Below, one piece after another: positions 5,582-5,601 of a stretch of 5,601 bases of DNA. The notes beneath the pieces are model-generated. The model was given only the letters and a program-made list of their open reading frames with translations. It ran no database searches and was not told where the DNA came from. Position numbers and translations under genes: made by a program. Positions within the stretch are counted from its first letter, which is position 1, and each line of letters opens with the position of its first letter. Source of the DNA: Ruminococcaceae bacterium UBA2656 (GTDB lineage: Bacteria > Bacillota > Clostridia > Oscillospirales > Acutalibacteraceae); the NCBI GenBank assembly GCA_002359465.1, contig DENA01000007.1, forward strand, positions 1-5,601, in the 5' to 3' direction.

Positions 5582-5601
5582 TACAAAATGAATATTTTGT
5601 A
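5582..5601. promoter_or_regulatory. 20-bp palindrome over the transcription start (candidate operator)
   Basis: TACAAAAT (5582-5589) and ATTTTGTA (5594-5601) are perfect inverted 8-bp arms with a 4-base centre (GAAT). The palindrome starts 3 bases after the -10 element and so covers the expected +1 site, a typical place for a dimeric repressor. It reaches the window edge. The regulator family is not identifiable; MarR- or TetR-like is only a guess. Confidence 0.6.

Overview
The window looks like chromosomal DNA of a spore-forming member of the Clostridia (Bacillota). I base this on a CwlD-type cortex amidase, the tRNA-Gly/tRNA-Cys pair with encoded CCA ends, strong AGGAGG-type ribosome binding sites, sigma-A-like promoters and a small cysteine-rich protein of a kind I associate with clostridia. 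An Oscillospiraceae/Ruminococcaceae-like host is my guess and was not tested. I see no transposase, integrase, phage gene or CRISPR array.

Layout. Positions 1-101 hold the 3' end of a tRNA-Gly and a complete tRNA-Cys(GCA). A strong intrinsic terminator follows at 114-149. Next is cwlD (196-918), whose Shine-Dalgarno lies in one arm of a perfect 10-bp inverted repeat. radA (983-2353) has its own consensus-like promoter starting just after the cwlD stop. A short cysteine-rich gene on the minus strand (2310-2489) converges on radA, and its last codons lie antisense to the radA 3' end. From 2606 a compact plus-strand operon encodes a MacA/HlyD-like adaptor (2606-3583), a MacB/FtsX-type ABC permease (3576-4763, overlapping start) and a 249-residue cysteine-rich protein (4769-5518), translated from a Shine-Dalgarno that overlaps the permease stop. 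The window ends in a strong sigma-A-type promoter with a 20-bp palindrome placed over the expected transcription start of a gene beyond the edge.

How the genes fit together. The left half is housekeeping (tRNAs, spore cortex amidase, recombination helicase). The right half is the more unusual part. It is an adaptor plus permease pair with no ATP-binding subunit in the operon, and in its place downstream sits a protein whose five internal repeats suggest a pentein (guanidino-group-modifying-enzyme, GME) fold. I recall NCBI describing such proteins as DUF6873-family GME-fold proteins, but I could not check this. The tight coupling suggests the three proteins work together; substrate and reaction are unknown.
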